Shown here: positions 36,530-49,130 of the stretch, in pieces | Numbering within the stretch: position 1 is the stretch's first letter | Layout of the letters: each line of letters starts with the position of its first letter | Assembly (NCBI RefSeq): GCF_030052815.1 | Contig: NC_079498.1 | Span: 69,922,992 to 69,986,991 of the forward strand | DNA from: Hevea brasiliensis | Taxonomy: Eukaryota; Streptophyta; Magnoliopsida; Malpighiales; Euphorbiaceae | Length of the DNA: 64,000 nt | Direction of reading: 5' to 3' | Translations under genes and position numbers: made by a program | Notes under the pieces: generated by a model | Databases searched by the model: none | Seen by the model: the letters and a program-made list of their open reading frames with translations, nothing else | What the model was told of the DNA's origin: nothing

Positions 36530-38343
36530 TAAGTAGAGATGCCACATTTCTTGAACAACAGTTTGTTCAAGAACGAGGCAAAGGAAGGCAAATAGAGTTA
36601 GAATTGGAGAATTCTGACCAACCAACAGATCAGATGGATATAGATCCATCTAGTCAACCAATACCCGTTGATGAAACATCTACAGCTGTTCCTCGTAGAA
36701 CAACCAGGGTATCTCATCCACCAGTGAGATATGGTTTTCTTCATGAAGAAGAACAAGAGTTGTCTACTCATGAAGAAGTAGATCATGGAGATGATCCACT
36801 TACCTATGAAGAAGCTATATCAGATATAGACTCTTCAAAATGGATTGATGCTATGAAATCCGAGATTGATTCCATGTATAAGAATCAAGTTTGGGATCTT
36901 GTTGACCCACCTGAAGGTATTGTACCTATAGGGAACAAATGGGTTTTCAAGAAGAAAATTGGTTCTGATGGAAAGGTAGAGACCTATAAGGCAAGGCTAG
37001 TAGTGAAAGGGTTTCGCCAAAGGCAAGGAATAGACTATGAGGAGACTTTCTCGCCTGTTGCCATGCATAAATCAATTAGGATTTTATTAGCAATAGCTGC
37101 ATACTATGATTATGAGATTTGGCAGATGGATGTCAAAACAGCTTTTCTCAATGGATACATTGAAGAAAAAATTTTCATGGAACAACCTAAGGGATTTGAA
37201 TCCCAAGATGGTTCCAAGGTATGCAAGCTAAAGCGTTCCATTTATGGGTTGAAACAAGCTTCGAGGAGTTGGAACATCCGTTTTGATGAAGCCATTAAAT
37301 CCTTTGGTTTTATCAAAAATGAGGATGAGCTATCACTTTCCTTGTCTTATATGTGGATGACATACTGTTGATGGGTAATGATACAGGTATGTTGACGACT
37401 ATAAAGGTATGGTTGTCAAATACATTCTCCATGAAAGACTTAGGGAAGGCAACCTATATTCTTGGGATTCGCATCTATAGAGATAGAGCGAAAAGAATAA
37501 TTGGTTTATCCCAAAGTCTATACTTGGAAAAGGTGTTAAAGAGGTTTAACATGCTTGATTCCAAGAGAGGATTGTTACCAGTGAGACATGGTATTCATCT
37601 TTCTAAAGAAATGTCTCCAAAGACACCTGAAGAAAGAGATAAGATGGCCAAGATTCCATATGCTTCGGCTATTGGAAGTTTAATGTATGCAATGTTGTGT
37701 ACTAGGCCGGATATCTCATATGCTATTAGTTTGACTAGCAGGTATCAATCCAATCCAGGTTTGGAACACTGGATAGCTGTCAAGAATATCCTTAAGTACT
37801 TGAGAAGAACTAAGGATTTATTCTTGATTTATGGAGGTGGAGACTTGCAATTGGATGGTTATACCGATTACGATTTCCAATCGGATATCGATGATAGAAA
37901 GTCTACCTCTCTGGATATGTGTTCATTTGTAATGGAGGTGCGATCGGTTGGAAGAGTTCCAAACAGAGCACGCATTGCAGATTCCACTACAGAGGTCGAG
38001 TATATTCTTTGCATCGAATCTTTGCAAAGGAAGTCGTTTGGATAAAGAAGTTCGTGTGAGAACTTACAGTAGTTCCTTCCATTGAGTCAACGGTTCCACT
38101 ACTGCGTGACAATAATGGAGCGATCATCTGAGCTAAGGAACCAAGGTCTCACCAGAAATCCAAACACATAGAAAGGCGCTACTACATTATCAGAGATATA
38201 GTTGGGCAAGGCGATATAGCCATGCAGAAAAATAACATCAGCTGAAAAATCCAGCTGATCCATTCACTAAGCTTTTGTCACAAGTTCAGTTAGATCGACA
38301 TCTTGAGAAGATGGGTCTAAGATATTGTAATGAATGGCTCTAG
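36505..38343 (+). pseudogene. Copia reverse transcriptase and RNase H
   Basis: RT motifs in order: NKWVFKKKIGSDGKVETYKA, ARLVVKGFRQRQGIDYEETF, WQMDVKTAFLNGYIEE, SIYGLKQASRSWN, and the catalytic YVDDIL (about 37350, read in the second frame). A frame change and probable deletion occur near 37330, just upstream of YVDD. RNase H remnants include the KSTS motif (37900) and STTEVEY (37983). The tail to 38343 is frame-broken and ends LDRHLEKMGLRYCNEWL. Confidence 0.92.
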
Positions 38344-38346
38344 TGC

Positions 38347-38357
38347 TAGTGGGAGAT
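38347..38357 (+). other. Polypurine tract of the copia element
   Basis: AGTGGGAGATT directly before the 3' LTR, typical in position and composition for Ty1/copia. Confidence 0.85.
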
Positions 38358-40451
38358 TGTTAGTAGTATGCCCTAGAGCATATCATTTAGTATGTATCTT
38401 GTACATAATTTTATTAATAAAAGGCATTTCCACTTTTCCGTTTACATAATATATTTATGTGTAATAGAAAAGGTCCATTGATATTTTGTTAGAAATATTA
38501 TTCTTAAGTTGTTAAGAATATGAGTGACAATATTTCTAGCACAAAGTATCATAAATAGGTTCACAATCGAGGATACTTCATAATAAGGACATGACTTATC
38601 CAAAAGATTGTATTCATGTTTGTTCCCAAGTTATTTATATGAGATATAAATAAGATGGAATGGTGAGTCTCATGCCATATAACAAACTTGATAGGCACTT
38701 ATAAATGATAAGTAGGCCGAACCAGTGACACTTATGACAAGCACATGGAGTTTACTCTTGTCAATGTTTTGTCATAAATCATATCGATGCATATAATCTT
38801 TAGACTGAGATAGCAGCTTATCTTGTATATAGGTAGTTTGAGTTTGATACTGCTTTCATACTTGTACTATGTATGGGTATATGGGCATGTGTTGGCTCCT
38901 GCTAGTTATATATGGAGGTAGGTGTTGATCAAGATGGAATCTGTTCCTCTAAGTAAATAGAGTTAAAATCCTATGTTCATTTAATTGTTCTTGATGTTTC
39001 AAGTTCTGGCAGACAGATAGATTTATTGTAAAAGAGTTTACGATGAGAAAAATCTTTTAATCAAGAACTGGAATTAAAAGAGAACATAATATTCATAGCA
39101 AATGGAGTTTGACATAAACCATGACTCGGCTTGAGTTGGGATTTTATGAGAGAGATTCTAGTGCATGGTAACATATGATTATAGGTTCATTTAAGGTAAA
39201 CCTTATTACTAATTGGGTGGCCATGGCATGCTATGCTAGGTGTTAACCATGGTCTATGAGGTTCATAAAATGATTTAGAGAAATCATTTATGGTAAGAAA
39301 GAGTTCTGATGATATTAAGAGTTGATATCATGTCTCATTGCCAATTAGTGATGAGCCTAGTACGTCACACACATACACAAGTTATCACCTAATTAAATAT
39401 GATTTAATTAATTAATTAAAGAGTTTAATTGATTAATTAAATAGGTTTGGTTTGCAATTAGATTGCAAAGTCCCTAGCATGACTTGAAACCAAATCTAGA
39501 TTATTGGATGTATAATATAAGTTAAATTTATATTTAAAGTGTTTAAATATGAATTTAATTAATGAGAAATTAATTAATAGAGATTAATTAATTAATTTAT
39601 ATTTGATATAAATTAATTAGAAGAAGAAAATAATTATTTTGGGTTAAGAACTCAAAATTAAGACACAGGGGCATTTTGGTCATTTCACAGTGTGACACGT
39701 GGCACCATGAGATGGTGACACATGGGATTACACATAAGCTTGCCAAATGTTTTTTAATCATGTAAGATGATTAAAATCAAGATTAAATATAGGTTTGACA
39801 CTTGGCACAATGTGATTGGGTCACTTAAACCTAGAGCTAATCAAAGGGTGACATGTGGCAAGGGTTTAATGTGTTAACCTAGCTATGTAAGTGTTGTTAT
39901 GAAAAGAAAAAGCAACCAGCAGCCACTCCTCTCATTTGTCACGCCACTTTGAGCCTCTCAAGCTATTTCTCTTCATCTCTCATCAATTCAAAGAGATTAG
40001 CCATCAATCTCTTGAATTAAGAACACTAGAAATTGTTTCTAGTGTCCTGTTTACATCTCTAATCTCTTAAAAGGCAGAACTTGAATTTCTAATTAATAGA
40101 AAAGGCTTTAGAAGCTGTTCAAGGGCTGCCATAGGTGTTCTTGGTGTGGACAAGCTAGAGGACAACATCCGTGTCTCAAGACGAATCTCAAAGCGCAGAA
40201 TCTGTTGCGGCACATCAAGAGGTTAGTGTAATCGTTCTTGATTTAATCTAGGGTTCTAAAATTAATCTGATTAATTTTAAAATCTTAAATGGCAAATACA
40301 GATCCAAAAACATATTAAAAGAGTTTTAATATGTTGTTTATCATTGAAATCAAATAGATAAAAATAAATCTTGCATGGCGCATGTGACCCTAGGCAAAAA
40401 TTTTTGAATTCAATGGTATAATCTTGTGTTTTTCACGCTTCCGTTCCTTCA
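38358..40451 (+). repeat. 3' LTR of the copia element
   Basis: 2094 bp, matching 30939-33037. The first 250 bases differ by one small indel only. The end CCTTCA is followed by target duplication CCATG. Confidence 0.96.
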
Positions 40452-40456
40452 CCATG

Positions 40457-41496
40457 TTCCAGCAAATGGCCGAATTCTTCAGACAAATGGCCGGGGTAAT
40501 GCCAGCAGCAGCAGCAGCACCACCACCACCAGCTCCACAGCAGAAATCACACCTGGAAAGATTAAGAAAATTTGGAGCAGTGGACTTCTTTGGCAAGAGA
40601 GAAGATGATTCTGTTGCAGCCGAAAATTGGTTGAATAGAACAGGCAGAGTTCTAAAACAACTCCACTGCACTCCAGAGCAAAACTCGGAAGCTGCCATAT
40701 CCCTGTTACAAGATGATGCATATGAATGGTGGGATACTGTGTCCAGTGAAGTACAGCCAAAAATAGTAACTTGGGACTTCTTCCTCTCCGAATTCAAGAA
40801 GAAATATGTGGGTACTGTATACCTAGAAGAGAGAAGAAGAGAGTTCATTAACCTGAGGCAGAGACAGCTGTCAGTGGCCGAGTATGAGAAGGAATTCGTC
40901 AGATTGAGCCGCTACGGAAGGGAGATAGTCCCTAATGAGGCTGAAAGGTGTAAGAGATTTGAAGAGGGACTAAATGACAATATAAAGATCCAGATCACCG
41001 CCTTGGGAATCACTGACTTCACCAAGTTAGTGGAAGTTGCATTAAAAGTGGAGAAAGTAAGAATCAGTTAGCAGACTAGAAGGGAAAGACAGCAGAAGAG
41101 GGGCCCAGGTCAGTCTAGCTCAGCTCCCCAGATCCGAAGAGGTTCAAGGGTCCACCCGCACGCAGTTCAGTCACCACACTGGCCGTGGTCGTCTTAGGGG
41201 CCTGTGCCACGCTTACCCCTAGGAGAGGTCAGTCTACACCATCAGTGGGTAGCTCTCCAGGGATGGGGTTCAGGGGACTAGCCCCAGCATCTTCTGCATG
41301 TCCACACTGTCTGAAGTGGCACAAGGGGGAGTGTTGGAGAGTGACTGGTGCCTGCTTAAGGTGTGGGTCAACAGAGCATCAGTTGAAGAACTGTCCACGC
41401 AGAACTACTACAGCTGCTCCAACACAAGTAGACCGACCTGCTCCTGCACAACAAAAGGGTAGGAAATCTGGCAAATCTGACGCAGTGGGACCATAA
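40457..41496 (+). pseudogene. Element C gag (capsid and nucleocapsid)
   Basis: Continues the frame of 30819-30938. A run of GCA/CCA codons (40503-40533) gives an Ala/Pro tract. The capsid core (AAENWLNRTGRVLKQLHC, then DAYEWWDTV) is intact to a TAG at 41069-41071. After a frame change the nucleocapsid has CPHCLKWHKGECW and a CCHC knuckle (CLRCGSTEHQLKNC), then a TAA at 41494-41496. Confidence 0.9.
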
Positions 41497-42939
41497 CAGA
41501 GGCCTGCATCTGAGCCAGCAGAGAGGCCAGATAATAGACCACCTGCCAGAGCTTATGCCCTGAGAGCTCAGGAGGAGCAAGATGCCCCGGACGTCATCAG
41601 GGGTACGTTCTCCCTCTACAATACACCTGTGCATGCATTGGTGGATCCAGGATCCACCCATTCATATATCTGCATCAACTTACCCGTAGATAGGGGGATA
41701 CTAGTAGGGAAGAGTGACCAAGACATTCTGGTCACTAATCCATTGGGCCACAGTGTAGTGGTGAACAAAGTATACAAGGGTTGCCCGTTAAGGATTCAGG
41801 GGTATGAATTCTTGGCAGACTTGATTGAGTTGCCTTTCCATGAGTTTGACGTGATTTTGGGAATGGACTGGTTGTCATGTCATCAGGCAATAGTTGATTG
41901 CAAATTGAAGAGAATTTCCTTGAAAACTCCTGGGGGTAATGAGATCACAGTTGTGGGGGAAAGGACAGATTTTTTGTCCAATGTTATCTCAGCCACAGTT
42001 GCAAGAAGAATGATGAGAAAAGGCTGTGAAGCCTACCTAGCACATGTGGTGGATACTAGGCAGGTTAAGCCAAACCTGAGTGATATACCCACAGTAAGAG
42101 ACTTCCTAGAGGTATTTCTTGAAGAATTACCTGGTTTGCCACCAGAAAGGGAAGTCGAATTTGCTATTGAGACACTGCCGGGTACAGCACCCATTTCTAT
42201 TGCTCCTTATAGGATGGCACCCACGGAATTGAGAGAGTTGAAAACTCAGTTGCAATAGTTGCTTGATAAGGGGTTCATACGCCTCAGTGTGTCACCATGG
42301 GGAGCTCCAGTGCTGTTTGTGAAGAAAAAGGATGGGACTTTGAGGCTATGCATCGATTACCGGCAGTTGAATAAAGTGACTATGAAGAACAAATATCCGT
42401 TGCCTAGAATTGATGATCTGTTTGATCAGTTGAAGGGAGCAGGAGTATTTTCCAAAATTAATCTCAGATCAGGGTATCATCAGTTGAGGGTGAAGGATGT
42501 AGATGTGCCCAAGACTGCATTCAGGACCCGGTATGGGCATTATGAGTTTCTGGTGATGCCCTTTAGCCTAACAAATGCACCAGCGGCATTTATGGACCTT
42601 ATGAACCGTATCTTCTATCCACACTTAGATCGGTTCGCAGTGGTCTTTATTGATGATATTCTGGTGTATTCCAAGACCAGGGAAGAACATGATGAGCATT
42701 TGAGGATTGTTCTGCAAACCCTGAGAGAAAAGAAGCTGTATGCTAAGTTGTCCAAGTGTGACTTTTGGTTGAATGAGATTGCATTCCTTGGACACATAGT
42801 GTCAGCTGATGGGATTAGGGTGGATCCCAAGAAAATAGAAGCAGTGATGGAATGGAAGCCTCCCAGGAATACAACTGAGGTCAGAAGCTTCTTGGGGCTA
42901 GCTGGGTATTACAGGAGATTTGTGAAGGATTTTCCTTAA
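41497..42939 (+). pseudogene. Element C protease and reverse transcriptase
   Basis: Same frame as the nucleocapsid part. The protease active site is LVDPGSTHSYIC (about 41640) with ILGMDWLSCHQA later. A TAG at 42256-42258 precedes the [62 protein letters not shown] (family FGLTNAP) and FIDDILVYS. The frame is lost at 42935-42939 by an indel; 42940-43078 is the damaged RT-RNase H connection. Confidence 0.92.
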
Positions 42940-43078
42940 TAGCCGCTCCAATGACCAAGTTGTTACACAAGAATGTCGATTTGGACGAATAACAAGTGTC
43001 GCACCAGTTTTGAGAAGTTGAAGGCTATGTTGACAGAGGCACCAGTGTTAACACAAACAAAGGTCGTGAAAGGACTTT

Positions 43079-45016
43079 GTGGTCTACAGTGATGCCTCAC
43101 ATAATGGGTTAGGGTGTGTATTGATGCAAGAGGGGAAGGTGATCGCTTATGCTTCTAGACAGCTAAGGCCACATGAACAGAACTACCCTACCCATGATCT
43201 AGAGCTTGCAGCAATTATCTTCGCACTGAAGATATGGAGGCATTACTTGTATGGTGAAAAGTGCTACATTTACACAGACCACAAAAGTCTAAAATACTTG
43301 CCAACTCAGAAGGAGCTCAACCTTAGACAGAGGCGATGGATTGAGTTCCTGAAGGACTATGATTGTATAATTGACTACCATCCTGGGAAGGCAAATGTAG
43401 TTGCTGATGCTTTGAGCAGAAAGTCCATCACAGCTTTGAGATTATTGAATGCCAGTCTAACTTTGATTCGAGATGGAGCTATTTTGGCTGAGTTGCAAGT
43501 GAGGCCAAACCTGCTACAGCAAATTTTAAATGGGCAGAAGGTAGATGAGAAGCTAATGGCTATTATGAGCAAAATCTCAGAGGGAGAAGCAACTGACTAT
43601 GGGGTGAAAGCAGATGGGTGTCTGTATTACAAAGGAAGACTGTGTGTACCAGATAATGGGGAATTGAAGGCCAGTATTCTGAAAGAGGCACACACCAGTG
43701 TATATGCTATGCACCCAGGAAGTACAAAGATGTATCATGATCTGAAGCTTCAGTATTGGTGGCCTGGTATGAAGAAAGACATAGCTGACTATGTGACTAA
43801 ATGCTTGACATGTCAGCAAGTCAAGGCAGAACATCAAGTTCCATCAGGTTTGCTACAGCCTATACGCATACCTGAATGGAAATGGGATCAGGTCACCATG
43901 GATTTTGTAGGTGGTCTACCTCTCACCCAAAAAAAACATGATGCAGTATGGGTGATAGTTGATAGATTGATAAAGTCAGCACACTTTCTGCCAGTTAGGA
44001 CTGACTACTCACTGGAGAAGTTAGCAGAATTGTATATCAGTGAGATAGTTAAACTGCATGGAATTCCACTTTCCATCATATTTGATCGAGACCCAAAGTT
44101 TACATCGAGATTTTGGAAGAAGTTGCCTGAGTCCTTGGGTACACAACTCCACTTTAGCACAGCTTTCCATCCTCAGACGGATGGGCAATCAGAAAGAGTA
44201 ATCCAGGTAAACAATTGAAACCAATGGAATTGATACAAATATTGAATTAAAATGATAATAATAACATGAAACATATGTCAGGTCCTTGAGGATATGCTGA
44301 GGAGTTGTGTCATTGAATTTGAGGGAAGTTGGGATAGATGCCTCCCAATGGCAGAATTTGCATACAACAATAGCTACCAAGCTAGCATCCAAATGGCCCC
44401 GTATGAAGCACTATATGGGAGGAAATGTAGAACTCCAGTGTGCTGGACTGAATTGGGCGAAGATAAACTGGTGGGGTCAGACCTGGTGAAACAGACTGAG
44501 GAAAAAGTGAAACTAATCAAAGCCAATCTGGAGGTTGCCTCAGATAGACAGAAATCTTATGCCGACTTGAAGAGAAAAGAAATAGAATATGCGGTTGGCG
44601 ATAAAGTGTTCCTCAAGGTGTCACCGTGGAAGAAGGTATTGAGGTTTGGAAGAAAAGGTAAGTTAAGCCCTAGGTTCATTGGCCCATATGAAGTCATTGA
44701 GCGTGTGGGTCCAGTGGCTTATAGGCTAGCTTTACTACCAGAGCTAGACAAGATCCACAATGTGTTCCACGTGTCCATGCTCAGAAGATACCACTCAGAT
44801 CCTTCACATGTCATCTCCAGGGAAGAAATTGAAATACAACCGGATTTGACATATAAAGAAGAACCTCTACGGATCCTGGCTCGGGAAGTGAAAGAGTTGA
44901 GAAATAAACAGATTCCACTGGTGAAAGTGCTTTGGAGGCACCACAACACCGAGGAGGCAACTTGGGAAAGTGAAGAGACGATGAGGCAACAGTTCCCTCA
45001 ACTGCTTAGGACGTAA
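43079..45016 (+). pseudogene. Element C RNase H, integrase and chromodomain, with intron-like insertion
   Basis: RNase [37 protein letters not shown]. Integrase: zinc finger ([25 protein letters not shown]), first Asp in [13 protein letters not shown], second Asp in [12 protein letters not shown], Glu in [11 protein letters not shown]; all three catalytic residues are present. GPY/F: PRFIGPYEVIERVGPVAY. Chromodomain: LRNKQIPLVKVLWRHH then EEATWE, ending at 45016. Omitting 44207-44281 leaves one open frame from 43079 to 45016. It is the best preserved pol segment in the window. Confidence 0.93.
44207..44281 (+). other. Intron-like 75-bp insertion in the element C integrase
   Basis: Splits the conserved VIQ-VLEDML segment exactly between codons. 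The left border is CCAG/GTAAAC and the right border ATGTCAG/GTCC. The insert is AT-rich, 75 bases (25 codons), with an in-frame TGA four codons in. Elements A and F have the same protein segment with no insertion. It could be a spliceosomal intron or a chance insertion; no target duplication or known element was seen. Confidence 0.6.
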
Positions 45017-45039
45017 ATTTCGAGGACGAAATTTAAATT

Positions 45040-45052
45040 AGAGGGGAAGAGT
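45040..45052 (+). other. Polypurine tract of element C
   Basis: AGAGGGGAAGAGT directly before the 3' LTR at 45053. Confidence 0.88.
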
Positions 45053-47926
45053 TGTAACACCCTCCCTGTAGCAACTCCGTACATTCTACTGTTTCGGTGA
45101 TCGGTGTCGGTCCGGACAGCTAGAACGTCCGAAAAAATATTTAAACTAAAGTCAGGAACCATAATTAACTCAAATATTAATAAGAAAAATTTAGTAAAAA
45201 TTTTAGAAATAAAATACAGCTAAGTCAAATGAGCCAGTGCCCAAGCGATGGGTTACCTAGAGGGAAGTTGCGGTTCTCGCAACTAGGAGCCCTAAACCCG
45301 GGGAAAAATTCATAAAATAATTTTTGGGACTCTAGAGAAGGGTCATTGAGGTCCCTATCGCATTAGAATGCCAAGAAAATATTTAGAAAAATTTTTCAAT
45401 CGGTACAGACAATTTTGACCCGTTAAGCCAAACGGAGGGCATTTTGGTCATTTCGCCTTTAGAGGCAATTTTTGGCCGACTTGTCCAGTTGAGTAAATAA
45501 TTATTATGACATAAAATATGAATAAACATTACTAAAAATTAAATTGAAAATGAGTAGTGATGAAAAGAAAAGAAAAATAAAAAAAAAAGAAAAAAAGCTC
45601 ATTTATGACATATGATGATGTCATTTAAAGGCTACGACCAATCAAATTTAAACAACCAATTAACTAACTAATAAAAGAGATAAATAAAGACCAAAGAATT
45701 AAAAAAATTTTCAGCCATCTTCTTCCTCATTTAGCCGCACCACCATAACCAAGAACCCTCCATTTTTCTTCCTAAATCAAGCTTAAAAATCTCTTAAACC
45801 TCTCCCCAAAACCCTAAGTCATCTTCACTAAAATTAATCCACACACCCTAAGGAAGCTCTAGGCAGCCACAAAGAGGAGAAATTTTAGAGTTTTCACAAG
45901 TTCAATAAGTTGAGCCAAGAGGTTAGTGCTTACTTATGTTAATATTCCTTTATTTCCATGTTAAGGACTTAAATATAGTATGAAATTGTAAGTTAAATGA
46001 ACTAAAACTCATGTGTATGTGTACCATAAATTTTGGCAGCCCTAAGGAAGGAATGAGTCTGATTGTTTTAATGGACTTAGAATGAATTAGAGATTATGTT
46101 TAAGGTGTATATACACATATATGATGAATGAAAGTGTTTAACTAGGTGTATGGGTGAATTGAAATGGGAAATTAGGATTTTGGGAGTGAAAAATTGGACT
46201 TGGCTTATGAAATGATTAATGGAAATTCTAATGGTCAATTAATGACCATTTGAGGCAAGTTAATCATAATTTGAAGTAAACTAAAGTGTTACAAACCCAA
46301 TTGGTAGGCTGCCTAGTGACAACAGCAATGAGGCTATGAGTCCAGCCTGTTTGGACTGCCATATCTTTGGCTGTGTAGGTCCAATTGGTGTTTTGCCAAT
46401 TGGACATGAAACTATACTTATAATGGCACAATTTTTCTGAAGAAACCATGTCCAAAAGACCAAAGCAAGTGGACCAAAAATTGGCCCCAATCCGGATACC
46501 CTGCAAACAGGTTCTGCAGAATGACCAAATGAACAGTAACTGTTCATTTGGCCATAACTCACTGTAGATATGGTCAATTGACCTGAACTTTTTACAGCAA
46601 TAAGTTAAGACATAGAAAAACAACTTTCATGAATAAATCTACCCCAAATTATGACCAGAACCTATCCAACAAGGCAGTGGCAGTTACTGTTCATTGTACT
46701 GTAGATTTGGTAAATTTTGCAGATTTCCAATCCGGCCAGCTATGGTTTTTGGACCATATCTAGAGCTACAAAACTCCAAATGGAGTGATTCAAAAAAAAG
46801 AAACTCAACTAGAAAAAATAAGGAACAACTTTCATGTTTACCATTTCCTCAAATTCCCACTGCAACAGTGCCCAATGGAATAGTAAAATTGGGTTTCAAA
46901 AATTGAAAATTCTGCTCTCTTGGATTTAAGCTTAGAAATGGTAATGATGATCAATTCCAACAAGTTTTAAATGCAAAATGTGGTACATTGGGAGTGTTAA
47001 AACCAATGAACCTATTTTCTATCCAAAAGTCAACATTTTTGTTGACCAATGAGGTGAATAGTGACACCAAAACTTGAAATTCAAAAATTGAAGAATTCAA
47101 AAGTATCAAATGCCCTAGTATACCTAACAAGATTGGTTTGGATAGTTTGGCATGCCAATAGGGTTCAGTTAGCAGTATTGTACATGGCAATATGCCATTC
47201 TGTGATTTCATGGCTTTTAGCCATTCTGACCTTGTGTTGATATTTGGCCTTGTGCCTATTGTTATTACAGCTTATTAGCTGTTCTGTTGCACACCGGGAG
47301 ATGCATATGTGACCGATGGTGTGACGGCCTGTCACACCCTACCCCTCTGTAAGGCATAACATGATCCCGTAGTATACCTAATGAATTACCAACTCCGTCT
47401 ACTGATAACCCATTAAATATACTACAAGGGATTTTAAAAACTTTTCTTACTTCTTTTACAGTGGTGAGCACTATTTACAGGTGTTAAAAACCTTTTTGAT
47501 CTGAAGTGGTAGAATTAACACATTTGAATTATTATGAATTTTTGTAAAAATTTTGGCAGAATGCCATCTGTATTTTGGATAAAACAGTTCTTCAGAAAAC
47601 CTGTAAAAAGCACTTCAATTATTTTCCAAATCTCAACTCCAACATTTTTCTCAATACAACATTTTTCTCAACTCAAATCCACAGTGATTTTTCAAAAGCT
47701 GAGATATAGGAAATATAATACAATTTTTACAAGTCAAATAACTCATAATTAATTTACAACTTCAAGGTACAATTTGAATTTACAACTGCTCAAAACCAAG
47801 AACAAAATATACATACAGTGAATATACATTACAGTACAAAATGCCAAATGTGGTATACTCACTATACCCAAAAATCTCTCGCTGGAGGTACTAGCAGCCT
47901 AGTCTGCTGCCTTGTCTATCTGTCTA

Positions 47927-47973
47927 CCTGCGACAGCAATAAAAAGCTATCGCTGAGACAATGTCTCAGTGGT
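47927..47973 (-). promoter_or_regulatory. Paired stem-loop in solo LTR B3
   Basis: Stem 1 is CTGAGAC (47953-47959) with GTCTCAG (47963-47969), a perfect seven-pair stem with sequence different from the B2 copy. Stem 2 is GCGACAGC (47930-47937) with GCTATCGC (47946-47953), one wobble on the transcript. Confidence 0.62.
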
Positions 47974-48202
47974 GCATAACATTAACCAAATACAACTTTA
48001 AATCACAATTCATAAATCATTCAAATAGTGGATACTTAAAACCATAGTTAAATTCAAGACAATAATGTCATCAGGAATTTAACACAATATCACAATAAAT
48101 CTCAGTAAATCAAACATGGTTAAATTCAAAAGACAGTGAATGTCAATATGAATTTAAACTCCATTTCACAATTTATCAAAGCTCACAATAACACAATTTA
48201 GT

Positions 48203-48385
48203 CGAATAATTTAAGAACACAGTGTTACCAATTCATACACAATTTGATCAAATAACTGAACAATACAGTTTTGCCAATTAATAATATCATTTGATCAAAT
48301 AACTGAAGAATACAGTTTTGCCAATCAATAATATCATTTGATCAAATAACTGAAGAATACAGTGTTGCCAATCGATAATACAATT
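48203..48385 (-). repeat. 47-bp tandem repeat in solo LTR B3
   Basis: GATCAAATAACTGAA begins at 48246, 48293 and 48340, an exact 47-bp period; a diverged fourth copy starts near 48203. Each unit contains ACAGTKTTGCCAAT. Solo LTR B2 does not show this array at the same copy number. Confidence 0.9.
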
Positions 48386-48884
48386 TAGGCCATGACACAA
48401 TTTTTCCACACATGCCGTGTTGTACACCACGACAAGACATACTCACCCCAATAATCGAAATCAATGAGGGAGGAAGCTAGCTGAATAATGAGTACTCATC
48501 CACACTCACCTCAGACTGGTAAGTCAAAGAGGGAGGAACATAATCATATTCACTCCAGACTGATAAGTCAAAGAGGGAGGAATAATCACACTCACCCCAT
48601 TAATGGAGGAGGAACATAGTATCAGTGTCATGCCAATTGTGAGTCAAAACAATTCCAAACATTTTATTCAAATGATCCGTAAGAATCCAATAAATTTCCA
48701 AAGTTATAATTTCATTCACAAAATGGCAACACAATTCGTGATTCACTTCAATTTCCACAAAAACCATTTACAGTGCTTTTCAATCAATAAGTATCCACCA
48801 AATACCATTCAAACAATTTCTCACAGTTTCAAATCATTTACAATGCTTTTCAAGCAATAAATATCCATTCAAGTACATTTCCAC

Positions 48885-49130
48885 AATTTAAAACAATAAT
48901 ATACAAGTAGTCATAATTTATTTCAATTGAAAATAATTCAAAAGAAATAAATATTATGCACAAACACAATTTAAAACAATAACATATAATTAATCATATG
49001 AAATATTATTCAGAACAAAATCAGTTGAAAACTAGTTGTGCACAAACACAATTTAAAACAATAATGTACAATAGTCATAATTCATTTCAATTGAAAAATT
49101 CAAAAGAAATAGCCGTTGTGCACAAACCTC
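48885..49130 (-). repeat. Three diverged direct repeats in solo LTR B3
   Basis: ACAATTTAAAACAATAA recurs at about 48889, 48967 and 49048, and TGCACAAACACAATTT precedes two of them. Period about 80 bp. The last copy abuts the exon-like block at 49128-49190. Confidence 0.75.

Larger units (their letters stand above)
30939..40451 (+). mobile_element. Ty1/copia element (9513 bp) inserted in gag of element C
   Basis: LTRs at 30939-33037 and 38358-40451, both TGTTAGTAG...CCTTCA, with exact CCATG duplications at 30934-30938 and 40452-40456. Between them are a primer site, a long leader with a tandem array, gag, integrase, reverse transcriptase and RNase H in copia order (integrase before RT). No protease active site was found and the frames are broken, so it is defective. 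The close LTR similarity suggests a recent insertion. Confidence 0.96.

Noticed and set aside
40500..40535. GCA/CCA trinucleotide repeat as a separate microsatellite feature
   Set aside because: It is in frame in gag and encodes an Ala/Pro tract; it is described with the gene instead.
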